NCBI GenBank assembly: GCA_902592265.1
Contig: CACJDV010000008.1
Coordinates: 1 to 48,361 of the forward strand
Direction of reading: 5' to 3'
Length of the DNA: 48,361 nucleotides
From: an uncultured Pelagibacteraceae bacterium
GTDB lineage: Bacteria > Pseudomonadota > Alphaproteobacteria > Pelagibacterales > Pelagibacteraceae
Part shown: positions 26,736 to 35,598 of the stretch, piece after piece
Layout of the letters: each line of letters begins with the position of its first letter
How positions within the stretch are numbered: position 1 is the stretch's first letter
The notes under the pieces: generated by a model
Database searches by the model: none
The model's input: only the letters and a program-made list of their open reading frames with translations
What the model was told of the DNA's origin: nothing
Made by a program: the position numbers and the translations under genes

Positions 26736-28037
26736 TTATCTCCCAATACTATAATATTTAAAACCTTGATTTTTAATTTTTACTGGAGAATATATGTTTC
26801 TCATATCATAAATAATAAATTTTTTACCTCTTACTAGACTCCTAAAATTGATTGATTTAAAATCATTCCATTCCGTATGAATAATCACAAGGTCTGAACC
26901 CTGTACAGACTCTTTAATATTATCAATATAAAAAACATTTTTGATATTTGAAAGCTCTTTTTTAAGACCTGTCGGATCAAAATAATTTATTTTAGCACCT
27001 TTTTTTGTCAATGCTGGTATCATTTTTAAACTAGAAGAGTCTCTCATATCGTCTGTATTAGCCTTAAATGTGACACCTAAGAAAGTTATTTTTTTATTCT
27101 TAATTTTGTTATTCAAAATTTTATAAACTTTATTAAGTAAAAAATTTGATCTATTTTCATTTGATTTTATAACTGATTTTATTACAGAAAGATTTATCTT
27201 AAACTTGTCTGCAGTAGAAATTATAGCTTTAGTATCTTTTGGAAAACATGATCCACCATAAGCAGGTCCTGCTCTTAAAAAACGACTCCCTATTCTTTTA
27301 TCTAGACCCATTCCAATTGAAATATCTTCTATATTTATACCAGTTTTTTCACACAAATTAGCGATTTCATTAATGAATGTAATTTTCGTAGCCAAAAAAG
27401 CATTGGATGCATATTTGATTAATTCTGCAGCTCTTCTTGATGTATGAATATATTGAGCTCCTTTAGAAATTAAAGGTGCATATAAATTATTCATTGTTCG
27501 GTTAGACTTTTTATCATTAGATCCAACAACTATTCTATCAGGAAAAATAAAATCTCGGATAGCTTCACCTTCTCTTAAAAATTCTGGATTTGATACAACA
27601 GAAAATTTATTTTTATTACCCTTTTTTTTTAGTAAAATTTTTTCAATTTCATCACCGGTTGTCACAGGTACCGTTGACTTAGTGACTATTATCTTAAATT
27701 TATTAATTGATAAACTTATCTCTTTTGCCACTTGAAAAATTTGACTTAAATCTGCGCTTCTACCTCCCTTTTTTGTTGGTGTTCCAACACAAATAAAAAT
27801 TATATCAGAGTCTTTTATTGATTTTCCTAAATCTGATGAAAATTTTAATCTTTTATTTTTATAATTTTTATTCACTAATTCAGTAAGTCCAGGTTCGTAA
27901 ATAGGAATTTTTCCTCTAGAAAGTAAATCTATCTTTTTTTTATCTTTATCAACACAAATCACATTATTTCCTAGATCAGCAAAGCATACACCGCTAACCA
28001 AGCCTACGTAACCTGTTCCTATCATACAAAGTTTCAT
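26736..28037 (-). CDS. ugd: UDP-glucose 6-dehydrogenase
   Basis: The enzyme oxidises UDP-glucose twice with NAD+ to UDP-glucuronate, a precursor for surface polysaccharides or glycolipids. I take the ATG (MKLCMIGTGYVG, 433 residues), whose ATGA overlaps the galU TGA; a longer frame 51 bases upstream reads into galU and is unlikely. Motifs are the Rossmann GTGYVG at 7-12, CVGTPT, NPEFLREGEA, and the catalytic Cys264 in GGSCFPKDT. The directly upstream gene supplies its substrate, so the pair forms a two-gene module for UDP-glucuronate. Confidence 0.95.
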   Translation of the reverse strand: MKLCMIGTGYVGLVSGVCFADLGNNVICVDKDKKKIDLLSRGKIPIYEPGLTELVNKNYKNKRLKFSSDLGKSIKDSDIIFICVGTPTKKGGRSADLSQIFQVAKEISLSINKFKIIVTKSTVPVTTGDEIEKILLKKKGNKNKFSVVSNPEFLREGEAIRDFIFPDRIVVGSNDKKSNRTMNNLYAPLISKGAQYIHTSRRAAELIKYASNAFLATKITFINEIANLCEKTGINIEDISIGMGLDKRIGSRFLRAGPAYGGSCFPKDTKAIISTADKFKINLSVIKSVIKSNENRSNFLLNKVYKILNNKIKNKKITFLGVTFKANTDDMRDSSSLKMIPALTKKGAKINYFDPTGLKKELSNIKNVFYIDNIKESVQGSDLVIIHTEWNDFKSINFRSLVRGKKFIIYDMRNIYSPVKIKNQGFKYYSIGR

Positions 28038-28849
28038 GATTTTGCGATTTCTAATGTTGATTTGATATAGCCATCCATACTTCCACAATCCAAATATTTA
28101 CCAGTAAAGTTATGGGCGATGAATTTTTCATTTTTTTGTATCAATGATTGTATTGCGTCAGTTATATGAATTTCGCCACCTTTGCCTGGTTTTTGATTTA
28201 ATAATTTAGAAAATATTTTTTTTGGAAGAATATATCGTCCTATTACAGCTTTATTTGATGGTGCTGTTGAGATTGAAGGTTTTTCGATAACATCTTTTAT
28301 AATATAATTATTCTTATTTATTTTTTTTCCTAATTTATAAATTCCCCATCTTGAGACAGTTTTTTTTGGCACATTAATACTTGCCATTACAGATGATTTA
28401 TAACGATTATGTATATTGATCATCGACTTTGAGCAATTTTTCTTAATTATAAGATCATCTGGTAATAACATAAGAAAAAAATCATCAGTAATAAATTTTT
28501 TAGTTTTTAATACTGCATCGCCTGTTCCAAGAGGTTTATTTTGATAAACAAATTTAATCATCTTTTTATATTTCAAAATTTTTTTATATTCTTTAATAAC
28601 TCTAGGATCTTTTTTCTTTTTTATTATTTTTTTATAAAAGCTATCCTTATAAAAATAATCTTTTATCATTTGTTTTTTTTTTGAAATTATGAAAACTATT
28701 TTTTTAATCCCTGCATCTGCGCATTCATCTAAAATATACTCAATTCCTGGTTTTCCATTGATAGGAAGAAGTTCTTTGGCAAATATACTGGTTAAAGGTA
28801 ATAACCTTGTACCTAGACCAGCTAATGGAATTATTGCTTGTTTAATCAT
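28034..28849 (-). CDS. galU: UTP-glucose-1-phosphate uridylyltransferase GalU
   Basis: GalU makes UDP-glucose from UTP and glucose 1-phosphate. The 271-residue protein has the nucleotidyltransferase signature PLAGLGTRLLPLT near the start, KELLPINGKPGIEYILDE, the LPDDLI metal-binding region and VIEKPS. The stop overlaps the ugd start. The gene is divergent from panC, with the two starts 34 bases apart. The UDP-glucose made here may feed glycolipid synthesis as well as ugd. Confidence 0.94.
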   Translation of the reverse strand: MIKQAIIPLAGLGTRLLPLTSIFAKELLPINGKPGIEYILDECADAGIKKIVFIISKKKQMIKDYFYKDSFYKKIIKKKKDPRVIKEYKKILKYKKMIKFVYQNKPLGTGDAVLKTKKFITDDFFLMLLPDDLIIKKNCSKSMINIHNRYKSSVMASINVPKKTVSRWGIYKLGKKINKNNYIIKDVIEKPSISTAPSNKAVIGRYILPKKIFSKLLNQKPGKGGEIHITDAIQSLIQKNEKFIAHNFTGKYLDCGSMDGYIKSTLEIAKS

Positions 28850-28883
28850 TTAAATGTTTTACTTATTAAAATGTTTTATACAA

Positions 28884-29696
28884 ATGAAAATTTTATTAAA
28901 CAATATTGATTTAAATGAGGCATTATTTGACAATTCAAATATTGGATTTGTGCCTACTATGGGTAGCCTTCATGATGGTCATGTCTCATTAATTAAAAAA
29001 TCTTTAAAACTATCCAATAAAACCATTGTAAGTATATTTGTAAATCCTAAACAATTTAATAACAAAGAAGACTACAAAAAATATCCTAGAAATATAAAAA
29101 AAGATCTAAAAATCTTAGAAAAACTAAAAGTGGATTTTGTTTATTTGCCTAAAATCAAAGATATCTATAAAGGTAAAAACAAAATAAAGATTAAACTCAA
29201 CAAACAAGATAAAATACTGTGCGCTAAGCACAGAAAAGGTCATTTTGAAGGGGTGATTGATGTGATGACTCGTTTAACAAAAATAGTGAATCCATCAAAA
29301 ATATTTATGGGTGAAAAAGATCTTCAACAGTTATTGTTAGTAAAGAGATTCGTTGAAAAAGATTTCAAATCTAAAATTATTTATTGCAAAACAATTAGAG
29401 ATAGAAATAAATTGGCATTATCTTCTAGAAACATGCTTTTAAATAAAAATAGTTTAAACAAAGCAGGAAAAATAGCAAAGAGTCTTATTATTTTTAAAAA
29501 AAAATTATCAAATAATAAAAATTTAAAAGATTTAATTTTCATAAAAAAAAATGAACTCAAAAAAAAATATGATATTAAAATAGATTATCTTGAATTAAGA
29601 AATACAGAAAATCTTAAATTGACTAATAAAATTAAAAATGCCAAAATTTTTATTGCATATTATATTAATAAGGTAAGACTTATTGATAACTTTTAA
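28884..29696 (+). CDS. panC: Pantothenate synthetase PanC
   Basis: PanC condenses pantoate with beta-alanine, using ATP, to give pantothenate for coenzyme A. From the ATG giving MKILLNNID it has 270 residues, with PTMGSLHDGH at 24-33 (the HIGH-like nucleotide site), GEKDLQQLLLV, and SSRN in the second half. An ATG 30 bases upstream would add ten hydrophobic residues not seen in the family. No panB neighbour is present. The gene runs tail-to-tail with mgtE, with only three bases between the stops. Confidence 0.93.
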   Translation: MKILLNNIDLNEALFDNSNIGFVPTMGSLHDGHVSLIKKSLKLSNKTIVSIFVNPKQFNNKEDYKKYPRNIKKDLKILEKLKVDFVYLPKIKDIYKGKNKIKIKLNKQDKILCAKHRKGHFEGVIDVMTRLTKIVNPSKIFMGEKDLQQLLLVKRFVEKDFKSKIIYCKTIRDRNKLALSSRNMLLNKNSLNKAGKIAKSLIIFKKKLSNNKNLKDLIFIKKNELKKKYDIKIDYLELRNTENLKLTNKIKNAKIFIAYYINKVRLIDNF

Positions 29697-29699
29697 CGT

Positions 29700-31073
29700 T
29701 TATAAAAAATAAGCCCCAACACCTAAAAATGACACGAACCCAATAACATCAGTTATAGTTGTTACAAAAACACTTGATGCTATAGCTGGATCTATATTCA
29801 TCTTTTTTAATGTAACAGGTACCAATATCCCAAATAAACCTGCAACGATCATTGTCAAAATCATTGAAATTGAAATTATTAAAGAAAGTATAATGTCCTG
29901 GAACCATAACTGAACAATAAAAGAACTTATAATTGCAAAAATAATTCCATTTAAAATTCCAATATTAAATTCTTTAAAAATATTCTGATTAAAATTATTT
30001 TTTGTTAAATCATTAGTGGCAAGAGTTCTAACTGTTACAGCTAATGTTTGCATTCCAGCATTGCCACCCATTGATGCAACTATTGGCATCAAAAAAGCTA
30101 AAACAACCATTTGTTCAATAGTTGCTCCAAATAAACTAATACAATATGTGGCTAAAAATGCCGTGAAAAGATTTAATAACAACCAATTAAATCTTCTTTT
30201 AGTTTTCGTTATTACTCCATCTGTAATTTCCTCATCACCCACGCCGGCTAATCTTAATGCATCTTCTTCTGCCTCTTCTTTTAAAACTGTAAGAACATCA
30301 TCTGACGTGATCATTCCAACTAATTTATTATTCTTATCAATAACACATGCTGAATTTAAATTATAATTTTCAAATGAGTTACCAACTTCTTCTCTATCCA
30401 TATCTACAGGAACTAAAAAAATAGAGTCGTCCATAATTGATGACATTTTTGTTTCTCTTGGTGTTCTTAGAACTTTGGATGATGGTACAGCACCAATAGG
30501 TTTAAAATTTTCATCGACAATATAAATTTCTAAAAATTGTTCTGGTAAATCTTTATTTTCTCTTAAATAATCAATAGTTTGACCAACAGACCAGTTACTA
30601 GGTATTGCAGTAAATTCTCTCTGCATTATTCTAGCCGCACTATCCTCAGGATAACTAAGACCTTCCAACAAAGCAAAACGATCTTTAGGTGGTAGTAAAC
30701 TTAAAATAGAATTTTTATTTTTTTCATCTACATTTTCAAGAATAGCTATAGCATCATCAGATTCCAGGTTTTTCAATATTCTTACTATCGCATCAGAGGA
30801 AAGATATTTTATAATTTCAGTTTGAACTGACTCATTTAACTCAACAAAAACCTCAGGATCTATTTTGAAGTTATTAAGTTTAATTAAATTTTCTCTATCA
30901 TTTTGCTCTAAGTGTTCTATGATATCAGCTGCATCAGCAGGGTGCATTTCTTTAAAAGAATTTGTGATAAAAGTTGCATCATTATTTGAAATTTTATCAG
31001 TGACTACTTTTATATACTCTTTATTAAATTCAAAATTGACTTTTTTATCTTTGATTTTTTTAATTAAAGCCAT
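29700..31073 (-). CDS. mgtE: Magnesium transporter MgtE
   Basis: MgtE is an inner-membrane Mg2+ channel gated by cytosolic Mg2+. The 457-residue protein has the N-terminal superhelical domain (MHPADAADIIEHLE, then repeated LLPPKDRFALLEGL-type helices), two CBS domains (about 140-260, with IYIVDENFKPIGAVP and ACVIDKNNKLVGMITSDD), and five membrane helices. The pore segment is FLMPIVASMGGNAGMQTLAVTVR. A TAGGAAA sequence seven bases upstream of the ATG is one of the few clear Shine-Dalgarno sites at a divergent border in this window. Confidence 0.95.
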   Translation of the reverse strand: MALIKKIKDKKVNFEFNKEYIKVVTDKISNNDATFITNSFKEMHPADAADIIEHLEQNDRENLIKLNNFKIDPEVFVELNESVQTEIIKYLSSDAIVRILKNLESDDAIAILENVDEKNKNSILSLLPPKDRFALLEGLSYPEDSAARIMQREFTAIPSNWSVGQTIDYLRENKDLPEQFLEIYIVDENFKPIGAVPSSKVLRTPRETKMSSIMDDSIFLVPVDMDREEVGNSFENYNLNSACVIDKNNKLVGMITSDDVLTVLKEEAEEDALRLAGVGDEEITDGVITKTKRRFNWLLLNLFTAFLATYCISLFGATIEQMVVLAFLMPIVASMGGNAGMQTLAVTVRTLATNDLTKNNFNQNIFKEFNIGILNGIIFAIISSFIVQLWFQDIILSLIISISMILTMIVAGLFGILVPVTLKKMNIDPAIASSVFVTTITDVIGFVSFLGVGAYFL

Positions 31074-31121
31074 AAATTTTCCTATTATTTAGGTCGATCT
31101 TTTAATACATAATCAAAAGAA

Positions 31122-31127
31122 TACAAT
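31122..31127 (+). promoter_or_regulatory. Candidate -10 element for lipB
   Basis: TACAAT (one mismatch to TATAAT) ends six bases before the lipB ATG, so transcription would be expected to begin at or next to the A of the ATG. There is no Shine-Dalgarno between them and the -35 region is weak. The call rests on spacing alone. Confidence 0.3.
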
Positions 31128-31133
31128 TTTTAA

Positions 31134-31754
31134 ATGAGTATAGAAATTAAAAAGTCTGAAAAACCTGTCATTTATGAGGATGCTAAAAAAATGATGGAAG
31201 AGAGATTACTAGATGTAAATCTTAATAAATCTAATGAATTAATTTGGACTTTAGAGCATCCAGATGTTTATACAGCAGGCACAAGCTATAATAAGAGTGA
31301 TATTTTAGATAAATCAATTAAGATTTTAGAGACAAATAGAGGTGGTAAAATTACTTATCATGGACCAGGCCAATTAATTTGTTATTTTGTAATAGACTTA
31401 AAAAAAAGAAAAAAAGATATTAGAAATTTTATTTCATTAATAGAAAAAACAATAATAGAAACATTAAATTTTTATAATATCAAAAGTTTTTCTGATAAAG
31501 AAAATATTGGAATATGGTGCAAAGATAATGAAGGGACCAAGAAAGTTGCTGCAATTGGAGTAAGAATTAGTAAATGGATAGCATATCATGGTTTCTCGAT
31601 TAATATAAATAATAATCTAGAAAAATATAATGCAATTATCCCATGTGGTGTTAAAGATAAAGGTGTAACTAATTTAAAAAAAATAAAAGATCAAGATTAT
31701 AAAGAATTAAATAAAAAATTAGTTGAAATTTTCATTTCAAATTTGAATAAGTAA
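31134..31754 (+). CDS. lipB: Octanoyltransferase LipB
   Basis: LipB moves octanoyl groups from acyl carrier protein to lipoyl domains of 2-oxoacid dehydrogenases and the glycine cleavage H protein. The 206-residue product has [12 protein letters not shown] at 69-80, the catalytic Lys137 before VAAIGVRIS, and Cys171 in [10 protein letters not shown]. These are the Cys/Lys dyad residues of the family. The last 23 bases overlap the opposing pseudouridine synthase gene. A nearby lipA is not present. Confidence 0.94.
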   Translation: MSIEIKKSEKPVIYEDAKKMMEERLLDVNLNKSNELIWTLEHPDVYTAGTSYNKSDILDKSIKILETNRGGKITYHGPGQLICYFVIDLKKRKKDIRNFISLIEKTIIETLNFYNIKSFSDKENIGIWCKDNEGTKKVAAIGVRISKWIAYHGFSININNNLEKYNAIIPCGVKDKGVTNLKKIKDQDYKELNKKLVEIFISNLNK

Positions 31755-32649
31755 GTCTTTTTGTTTTTAATAATTTTTTGAAATAATCAGGCAGTAAAGC
31801 TTTATAAGTATATTTTTTATCTTTAATCATAAATTTTATTTCGTAAGCATGAAGCATTAATTTTTTATTAATACCTATTGTTTTGATTGAAGATTTATAC
31901 TTATTATCCCCATAAATTGAGTGACCAATATTGAAAAGTTGTTTTCTTAATTGATGTTTTCTACCAGTAATAGGTTTCATTTCAACAAGACTAGAATTAG
32001 AATTTTTATCAATGACTTTGTAAATTGTTTTTGCTTTTTCAATAATTTTTTTTCCGTTATCGTAACGCACTAAATCATCATTCCATTCTCCTGCGCTTTT
32101 TTCTAATTCGCCGTGACATATCGCTAAATAAGTTTTATGCACTTTTCTCAATCTAAATAATGATGTTAATAATTGTGCTGTTTCTCTGTTTTTAGCCATT
32201 AAAAAAACACCCGATGTATCTTTATCTAATCTATGAACAGAAAAAGGTTTCGTATCTGAAAAAATTTCACTTTTTTTAAATATATCAATTAAGTTTTTTT
32301 TTGATTTTGTTCCGCCCTGAACAGAAATACCAGCGCTTTTATTTAAAACAATAAAATTTTCATTATTATCTATTATCAAATCTTCATTTATTTTGATTAT
32401 TTGATTTGAAGGATTAAAACTTATTTTTTTTTGTAGAATTCTTTTTTCAAATTTAAAGTCATAAAAATCGACTTTGTCATTAGATTTTATTTTGTAGGAA
32501 CTTTTTATTTTTTTTCTATTGACTTTGATTTTTCCTAATCTTAGAGATTTTTCAATAAGACCTTGAGGAATTCTTCCTATTGTATTTCTTATCCATCTAT
32601 CAATACGCATATTATTACACGTTGAGTCAACGATGTAACTTTTTAACAT
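31732..32649 (-). CDS. RluC/RluD-family 23S rRNA pseudouridine synthase
   Basis: This is a predicted rRNA pseudouridine synthase. The N-terminus holds an S4 RNA-binding domain (residues ~14-60, [26 protein letters not shown]), and the catalytic domain carries HRLDKDTSG with nucleophile Asp142. The typical [10 protein letters not shown] and SIYGDNKY segments follow. In alphaproteobacteria, proteins of this type are usually RluC, but RluD cannot be excluded. The gene starts nine bases after rplQ and probably rides on the ribosomal transcript; its 3' end overlaps lipB. Confidence 0.88.
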   Translation of the reverse strand: MLKSYIVDSTCNNMRIDRWIRNTIGRIPQGLIEKSLRLGKIKVNRKKIKSSYKIKSNDKVDFYDFKFEKRILQKKISFNPSNQIIKINEDLIIDNNENFIVLNKSAGISVQGGTKSKKNLIDIFKKSEIFSDTKPFSVHRLDKDTSGVFLMAKNRETAQLLTSLFRLRKVHKTYLAICHGELEKSAGEWNDDLVRYDNGKKIIEKAKTIYKVIDKNSNSSLVEMKPITGRKHQLRKQLFNIGHSIYGDNKYKSSIKTIGINKKLMLHAYEIKFMIKDKKYTYKALLPDYFKKLLKTKRLTYSNLK

Positions 32650-32658
32650 AAAAAAATA

Positions 32659-33108
32659 TTATTTTGATGCAGCGACTGGTTTTTGAACTTCTTTTTTTTC
32701 AGGTTCTTTTGAAGCAGATTTTTTCTTTTTATCTACTTTTTTAGCTTCAACATCCCTGTCTACAAACTCGATGATTGCCATTGGCGCATTATCACCATAT
32801 CTGAAACCAGCTTTGATGATTCTTGTATAACCACCTAATCTTTTTTCATACCTTTTTGATAATGTTTTTTTTACTTTATTTGCAGATTTAATATCTTGTA
32901 ACTGTGAAACTAAGGCTTTTGTATTTTGAAGTGTGTCTTTCTTGCCTAATGTAATAATCTTATCAGCTTGTGGTTTTAAAAACTTTGCCTTAGGTAATGT
33001 TGTTTTAATTTGCTCATACTTTATCAAGGAATTAAGCATATTTTTTAACAACGCTTTTCTATGATCTGAAGTCCTATTTAACTTTTTATTGACCATTCCA
33101 TGTCTCAT
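32659..33108 (-). CDS. rplQ: 50S ribosomal protein L17
   Basis: L17 is a large-subunit protein near the exit tunnel. The start [20 protein letters not shown] is the family hallmark and the core ends at IIEFVDRDV. About 25 lysine/glutamate-rich residues follow (VDKKKKSASKEPEKK and onward), an extension longer than in most bacteria. The ATG overlaps the rpoA stop (TAATG). It closes the canonical alpha operon. Confidence 0.96.
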   Translation of the reverse strand: MRHGMVNKKLNRTSDHRKALLKNMLNSLIKYEQIKTTLPKAKFLKPQADKIITLGKKDTLQNTKALVSQLQDIKSANKVKKTLSKRYEKRLGGYTRIIKAGFRYGDNAPMAIIEFVDRDVEAKKVDKKKKSASKEPEKKEVQKPVAASK

Positions 33109-34136
33109 TAGATAGCTTCCTCTAGTTTTTTAGACATTTCAGCAATATTATCAGGCGGCCAATTTGGAATTTCCATACCTAAATATAAAGACATACCAGT
33201 CAAGACTTCTTTTATTTCATTTAAAGATTTTCTACCAAAATTTGGTGTTCTTAACATTTCCCCCTCAGATTTTTGGACAAGATCACCAATGTAAATAATA
33301 TTATCATTTTTTAAGCAATTCATTGATCTGACTGACAATTCCAATTCGTCTACTTTTCTCAATAAATTTTTATTGAATTCCGGCTCTGTTGAAACTTCTT
33401 TAATAGGAGCTTCTACAGGCTCGTCAAAATTGATGAACATTTTTAACTGATCTTGAAAAATTCTAGCTGAATAAGCTACAGCATCCTCTGCTGAAATAGA
33501 ACCATCAGTTTCTACTTCCATTGTAAGTTTATCATAATCGAGAGCCTTACCTTCCCTAGCTGTGCTCACAGAATAAGAAACTTTTTTAACTGGACTATAC
33601 AATGAGTCAATAGCAATCAAACCCAAAGGTGGTTCCTCTGGTTTATTTAATTCTGCAGGCACATAACCTTTTCCTGTATTAACATTCATTTCCATGTGAA
33701 AACTTGTGTTTTCATCTAAATTACAAATTACTAAATCTGGATTAAGAATTTCTACGTCAGCAACTGGAGTAATGTCAGATGCTTTTATTTCTCCTGGCCC
33801 TTTTGCATCCAAAATAAGTTTTTTTGTACCTTCAGAAGAGGATTTTAATGCTAATGATTTAACGTTAAGCACTATGTCTGTAACATCTTCTCTCACACCT
33901 TTGATAGATGTAAATTCATGTAAAACACCATCTATTTGGATAGACGTTACTGCTGCTCCTCTTATTGATGATAATAAAATTCTTCTTAAAGAATTTCCTA
34001 ATGTTAAACCATAACCTTTTTCAAGAGGTTCAGCTACTATCTTAGCACGAGACAAATCATCACTCATCTGAACATCTATTTTTGATGGTTTAATTAAAGA
34101 TTTCCAATTTTTAATATTTACATTTTCGGTTTCCAT
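33108..34136 (-). CDS. rpoA: RNA polymerase alpha subunit
   Basis: RpoA dimerises to nucleate RNA polymerase assembly and, through its C-terminal domain, contacts UP elements and activators. The 342-residue protein has the N-terminal dimer domain ([22 protein letters not shown] near 37) and the helix-hairpin C-terminal domain ([17 protein letters not shown], then [19 protein letters not shown]-like sequence). Both flanking genes overlap it: the rpsK stop shares its start and its stop shares the rplQ start. Confidence 0.97.
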   Translation of the reverse strand: METENVNIKNWKSLIKPSKIDVQMSDDLSRAKIVAEPLEKGYGLTLGNSLRRILLSSIRGAAVTSIQIDGVLHEFTSIKGVREDVTDIVLNVKSLALKSSSEGTKKLILDAKGPGEIKASDITPVADVEILNPDLVICNLDENTSFHMEMNVNTGKGYVPAELNKPEEPPLGLIAIDSLYSPVKKVSYSVSTAREGKALDYDKLTMEVETDGSISAEDAVAYSARIFQDQLKMFINFDEPVEAPIKEVSTEPEFNKNLLRKVDELELSVRSMNCLKNDNIIYIGDLVQKSEGEMLRTPNFGRKSLNEIKEVLTGMSLYLGMEIPNWPPDNIAEMSKKLEEAI

Positions 34137-34585
34137 TAAACTCTCCTTTTTTTTGGCGGTCTAGTGCCATTATGTGGCATTGGTGTTGTATCTTTAATCG
34201 ATAAAATCTTAAAGCCTCTAGCTTGTAAAGCCCTAAGGGCTGTTTCTCTACCCGATCCTGGACCTTTTACTTCAACAGATAAAGTTTTCATTCCAAATTC
34301 TAAAGCTTTTGATGCAGCAGCATCAGCTGCGATTTGAGCAGCATATGGAGTTGATTTTCTAGAACCCTTAAAACCTTTTTGACCTGATGAGGCCCATGAA
34401 ATTACGTTCCCATTAGTATCAGCTATAGAAATTATTGTATTATTGAAAGTTGACTGCACATAAGCAATACCATTCAAAATATTTTTTTTAATTTTTTTTT
34501 TCTTTGAGTAAGAGCTTTTTTTAACTTTTACCGGAGTTTTTTCACCTTTTTGTTCTTGTTTTTCAACTTTATCTACTTTAGCCAT
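34136..34585 (-). CDS. rpsK: 30S ribosomal protein S11
   Basis: S11 sits on the 30S platform and helps shape the mRNA exit (E site). The conserved core begins around residue 38 ([16 protein letters not shown]) and ends with the usual [13 protein letters not shown]. Before it is a lysine-rich extension of about 20 residues ([16 protein letters not shown]), longer than in E. coli. It lies in the rpsM-rpsK-rpoA-rplQ order of the alpha operon. Confidence 0.96.
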   Translation of the reverse strand: MAKVDKVEKQEQKGEKTPVKVKKSSYSKKKKIKKNILNGIAYVQSTFNNTIISIADTNGNVISWASSGQKGFKGSRKSTPYAAQIAADAAASKALEFGMKTLSVEVKGPGSGRETALRALQARGFKILSIKDTTPMPHNGTRPPKKRRV

Positions 34586-34587
34586 AA

Positions 34588-34971
34588 CTATTTTTTAAGT
34601 GGAGTTAATTTTTTTCCAGCAATTGCTATTGCTTTACCTTTTCTAGTCCTTGCATTACATCTGGTTCTTTGTCCTCTTACAGGTAATTTTTTTCTATGTC
34701 TTGATCCCCTATAACAAGCAAGATCAATTAATCTTTTAATACTTAATGAATAATCTCTTCTCAAATCTCCCTCAACTTTAAAATTTTGATCAATATATTC
34801 TCTAATTTTTAAAATTTCTTCATCAGTTAGTTGATTTACCCTTTTTTCTTTCGGGATATTTAATGATGAACAAATTTGAGATGAAAATTTATCACCTATG
34901 CCATAAATGTAAGTTAGCCCCACATGAACAAGTTTATTTTGGGGAATATTTATACCTGCAATACGAGCCAT
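34588..34971 (-). CDS. rpsM: 30S ribosomal protein S13
   Basis: S13 is the 30S head protein that forms bridges to the 50S subunit and contacts P-site tRNA. The start [25 protein letters not shown], the middle [15 protein letters not shown], and the end [16 protein letters not shown] are canonical. Length is 127 residues. It is separated from adk by 56 bases, in which no rpmJ (L36) reading frame is visible. Confidence 0.96.
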   Translation of the reverse strand: MARIAGINIPQNKLVHVGLTYIYGIGDKFSSQICSSLNIPKEKRVNQLTDEEILKIREYIDQNFKVEGDLRRDYSLSIKRLIDLACYRGSRHRKKLPVRGQRTRCNARTRKGKAIAIAGKKLTPLKK

Positions 34972-35027
34972 ATATTTTGTGATAATTTTCAGCCTTTTAT
35001 ATAAGAAGATCTTTTAAAGTCAACGAC

Positions 35028-35591
35028 TTAAACATTCAGAAAAGCGTCTATTTTGGCGGTTATTTCCTCTATTTTAGAACTGCCATCTATTTCATAAAAT
35101 TTTGAATTTTTAGAATAGAAATCTAGAACTGGCTTTGTAGTTTCCATATAAGTTTCATATCTTTTAATAATTGTTTCAAGATCATCATCTGATCTTTTTT
35201 CTACAATTTTTCTCTGTTCTATTCTTTTGATTATCGTATCTTTTGTAACATTAAGAAAAAAAATAAAATCAATTTTTTGATCTGTTTTTACTAATAAATG
35301 TTCAAGATTTTTTGCCTGAGATAATGATCTTGGATATCCATCGAAAATTAATCTATTTTTTTTATCTGGATCTAATAAAATATTTTCGATTAATTTATTT
35401 ACAATGTTATCATGAACAAATTTTCCACTACTCATATCATCAAGAATTTTTTTACCAATTTCTGAATTTTTTTGTATTTCATCTCTTAGCATATCACCGG
35501 TGGAGACTTGAAAATTTTTTAACTTCTTTACTAAGTATTTTGCTTGAGTACCTTTGCCAGCACCAGGAGGTCCTATCAATATCAAATTCAC
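35028..35591 (-). CDS. adk: Adenylate kinase, short-LID form
   Basis: Adk interconverts ATP + AMP and 2 ADP. The P-loop GPPGAGKGTQAKYL starts at residue 7, and AMP-binding STGDMLR and FDGYPRS motifs follow. At 187 residues it is the short variant: the LID region is reduced to the stretch around EQRKIVEKRSDDD and lacks the zinc or LID insertion of long adenylate kinases. It lies between secY and rpsM, as in many spc operons. Confidence 0.95.
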   Translation of the reverse strand: MNLILIGPPGAGKGTQAKYLVKKLKNFQVSTGDMLRDEIQKNSEIGKKILDDMSSGKFVHDNIVNKLIENILLDPDKKNRLIFDGYPRSLSQAKNLEHLLVKTDQKIDFIFFLNVTKDTIIKRIEQRKIVEKRSDDDLETIIKRYETYMETTKPVLDFYSKNSKFYEIDGSSKIEEITAKIDAFLNV

Positions 35592-35598
35592 TTTTTAA

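Noticed and set aside
34972-35027. Possible rpmJ (L36) between adk and rpsM
   Set aside because: The 56-base gap is too short for the ~40 codons of L36 and shows no cysteine motif; alphaproteobacteria usually carry rpmJ elsewhere.
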